A stretch of DNA of 64,000 nucleotides from Solenopsis invicta (taxonomy: Eukaryota > Arthropoda > Insecta > Hymenoptera > Formicidae), in NCBI RefSeq assembly GCF_016802725.1, contig NC_052666.1:29540997-29604996 (forward strand). Direction: 5' to 3'. The notes beneath the pieces were generated by a model. It did not search any database. It was not told where the DNA came from and saw only the letters and a program-made list of their open reading frames with translations. The translations under genes were made by a program, and so were the position numbers. How positions within the stretch are numbered: the stretch's first letter is position 1; each line of letters starts with the position of its first letter. This document shows positions 62,484 through 64,000 of the stretch, piece by piece.

Positions 62484-62850
62484 CCAATCAAAATTTAACC
62501 GCCACTACAGTATAAGTAAGAACAGTATAAGCAAGGACAGTAAGTTCACTCCGTCACAAAACGCGGAAAAAGTTGTCTTTCGCACATGACCAAGTAGCAC
62601 AACCAGCATGGCGGTTAAATTCTGATTGGACGCTTCCAGCATATGGCGTTATCAACCCGACTCAGGTTGAGTTAAACCACTGTGCTCGAAAACGCTATTG
62701 AATCCGCACACCACGCACACCAGCAATATAGTGATCTTGTAGTCATCAAATCAAAGATGCCAACACGAGGTGAACCTATTGTTCTTACTTCTACTGTACC
62801 GCCACAGTGCTGGTTGTTACTCAGTCATGCGCAAAGAACAATTTTTTTTC
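62484..62850. repeat. Compound inverted repeats around a CCGCCA-containing element
   Basis: CCAATCAAAATTTAACCGCCA at 62484 and its inverted partner at 62609-62629 bound about 145 bp. An inverted copy of much of that interval (TACCGCCACAGTGCTGGTTG ... GTCATGCGCAAAGAACAA) lies at 62796-62842. Confidence 0.55.
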
Positions 62851-64000
62851 GCGTTTTATATTGAAGTAAATCTACTGTTCCTTCTTATACTGTAACAAGA
62901 TCGTGGACATAGCCCAGAGGAGAACCATAAAATCGCAGATATTACCGATGTGATCATGGATATTGAACGTAGTTCTGTCGATGTTTTATGATAGAGGCGC
63001 TTCTAACAGCGTACAGTAGCGGTAATAAATGCCTTCCCGGTGCATATCCATATGCGCATGCGTTCATATAGGATATATTACGGACATGATATAAAAAGAT
63101 ACGGGAAAAAGACCACCACAGTATATGTGACTGCACGGGAAAGGCATTAATCAGCATTAATGACCGCTCGTGTAACAACTAAACTGTGGGCATAACCAAT
63201 CTCAGGCTTCTCTCTATTTTAATGGTCCCACAAAAAAAACCGGAATGACCGCTCTCAGGTTTCTCTCTACTCAAATGTTAGGAAATTTCACTGCAGTTTG
63301 TACACATATAACAATTTCACAAAATATAACTCGGATGTGACTATCGTAAAACATGACTCTAAACTGAGTAACAGTTAATCTGCCGATTTTTCTTAGTATC
63401 AGAATTCTCCTAATTATAGCGTCGCAACAGTCTAATGCATTTTATTTATAATCAAATTAGCTAATCTTTAATTTATAAAATAATTAAATAATCAAAGTGG
63501 CTTTTCCCTCCAATCGGTATCTTTTCTCGATGTTATCTTCTATTTAAAAAATGATAATTTGCTTCACGAACTACGCTGTTGGAATCTTTTATCATACCGA
63601 TTAAACGCACAATCGTACTTTCCATTTATTTCGCTTTCCGTATAAAAAAAACATCTTTCAAAATAAGAAAAAATACGCACATAAATGTATGCAAACAAAT
63701 AAACTATATAAAAAATTGAAACATTTTTAAATTGCAGTTTTCTGTTATTCACCTAAAGTTTTTTTTATGTAATATAAACGATGATTATAAGTACAATATA
63801 CACACAAATTCATATTAACTTTCAGCTGACACACTGGGTGTTGTACACCCGGGCTAATGTACAAAAATGCTTGGCATTTATAAATCGTTCGCTCATTCTC
63901 ATCTGAATATTTCAAATATATTCAACTTCTCGATTTTTGCACTTATTTAGTCTTTTTCTTGATCTTCTGGTATCAATTAAAGAAAAAATTGTTCAAATTC
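62851..64000. other. Right-hand intergenic stretch
   Basis: No gene recognised. A short palindrome GGGTGTTGTACACCC lies near 63837. Confidence 0.6.

Overview
This 64 kb window is nuclear DNA of an animal. Short exons sit between GT..AG introns in a very AT-rich background full of small inverted-repeat transposons and microsatellites. All four protein genes look insect-like. A hymenopteran such as an ant, bee or wasp is my best guess, but that rests on overall appearance and not on a marker. There is no sign of prokaryotic organisation, CRISPR, rRNA or an intact tRNA gene.

Layout. (1) Positions 13-34102, minus strand: most of an sn-1-specific diacylglycerol lipase (DAGL; inaE in Drosophila). 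The four transmembrane segments and the complete Ser/Asp/His catalytic domain lie within 10.5 kb at the left end, and the C-terminal tail runs off the left edge. The next feature upstream is a very long intron, then two alternative first coding exons of identical length and phase (28970-29064 and 34008-34102), each in its own CpG-rich island. (2) Positions 34103-41912: intergenic, with a third CpG-rich island (38050-38930), several transposons and one unassigned exon-like segment. (3) Positions 41913-43438, minus strand: complete six-exon GDP-L-fucose synthase (Gmer). (4) Positions 43439-44018: a 580 bp head-to-head promoter interval holding two large hairpin-forming inverted repeats. (5) Positions 44019-47347, plus strand: complete three-exon Ost48, a subunit of the ER oligosaccharyltransferase. 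(6) Positions 52973-59823, plus strand: complete six-exon secreted protein of the transcobalamin / intrinsic-factor family (CG3556-like), probably with a noncoding first exon near 50480-50771. (7) Positions 59824-64000: intergenic repeats.

Functionally, Gmer makes GDP-fucose for glycoprotein fucosylation, and Ost48 belongs to the complex that transfers the N-glycan. Two glycosylation genes therefore share one divergent promoter. DAGL makes 2-arachidonoylglycerol-type monoacylglycerols from diacylglycerol and has no obvious link to the others.

The most notable observations are the two alternative DAGL N-termini, the hairpins inside the shared promoter, a long near-perfect palindrome just upstream of DAGL exon 1A, two nested transposon insertions that can be read directly from interrupted copies, and a transcobalamin-like protein in an insect. 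I did not find a clearly new multi-gene system. All splice junctions were inferred by eye from reading-frame continuity and GT/AG sites, with no transcript data.
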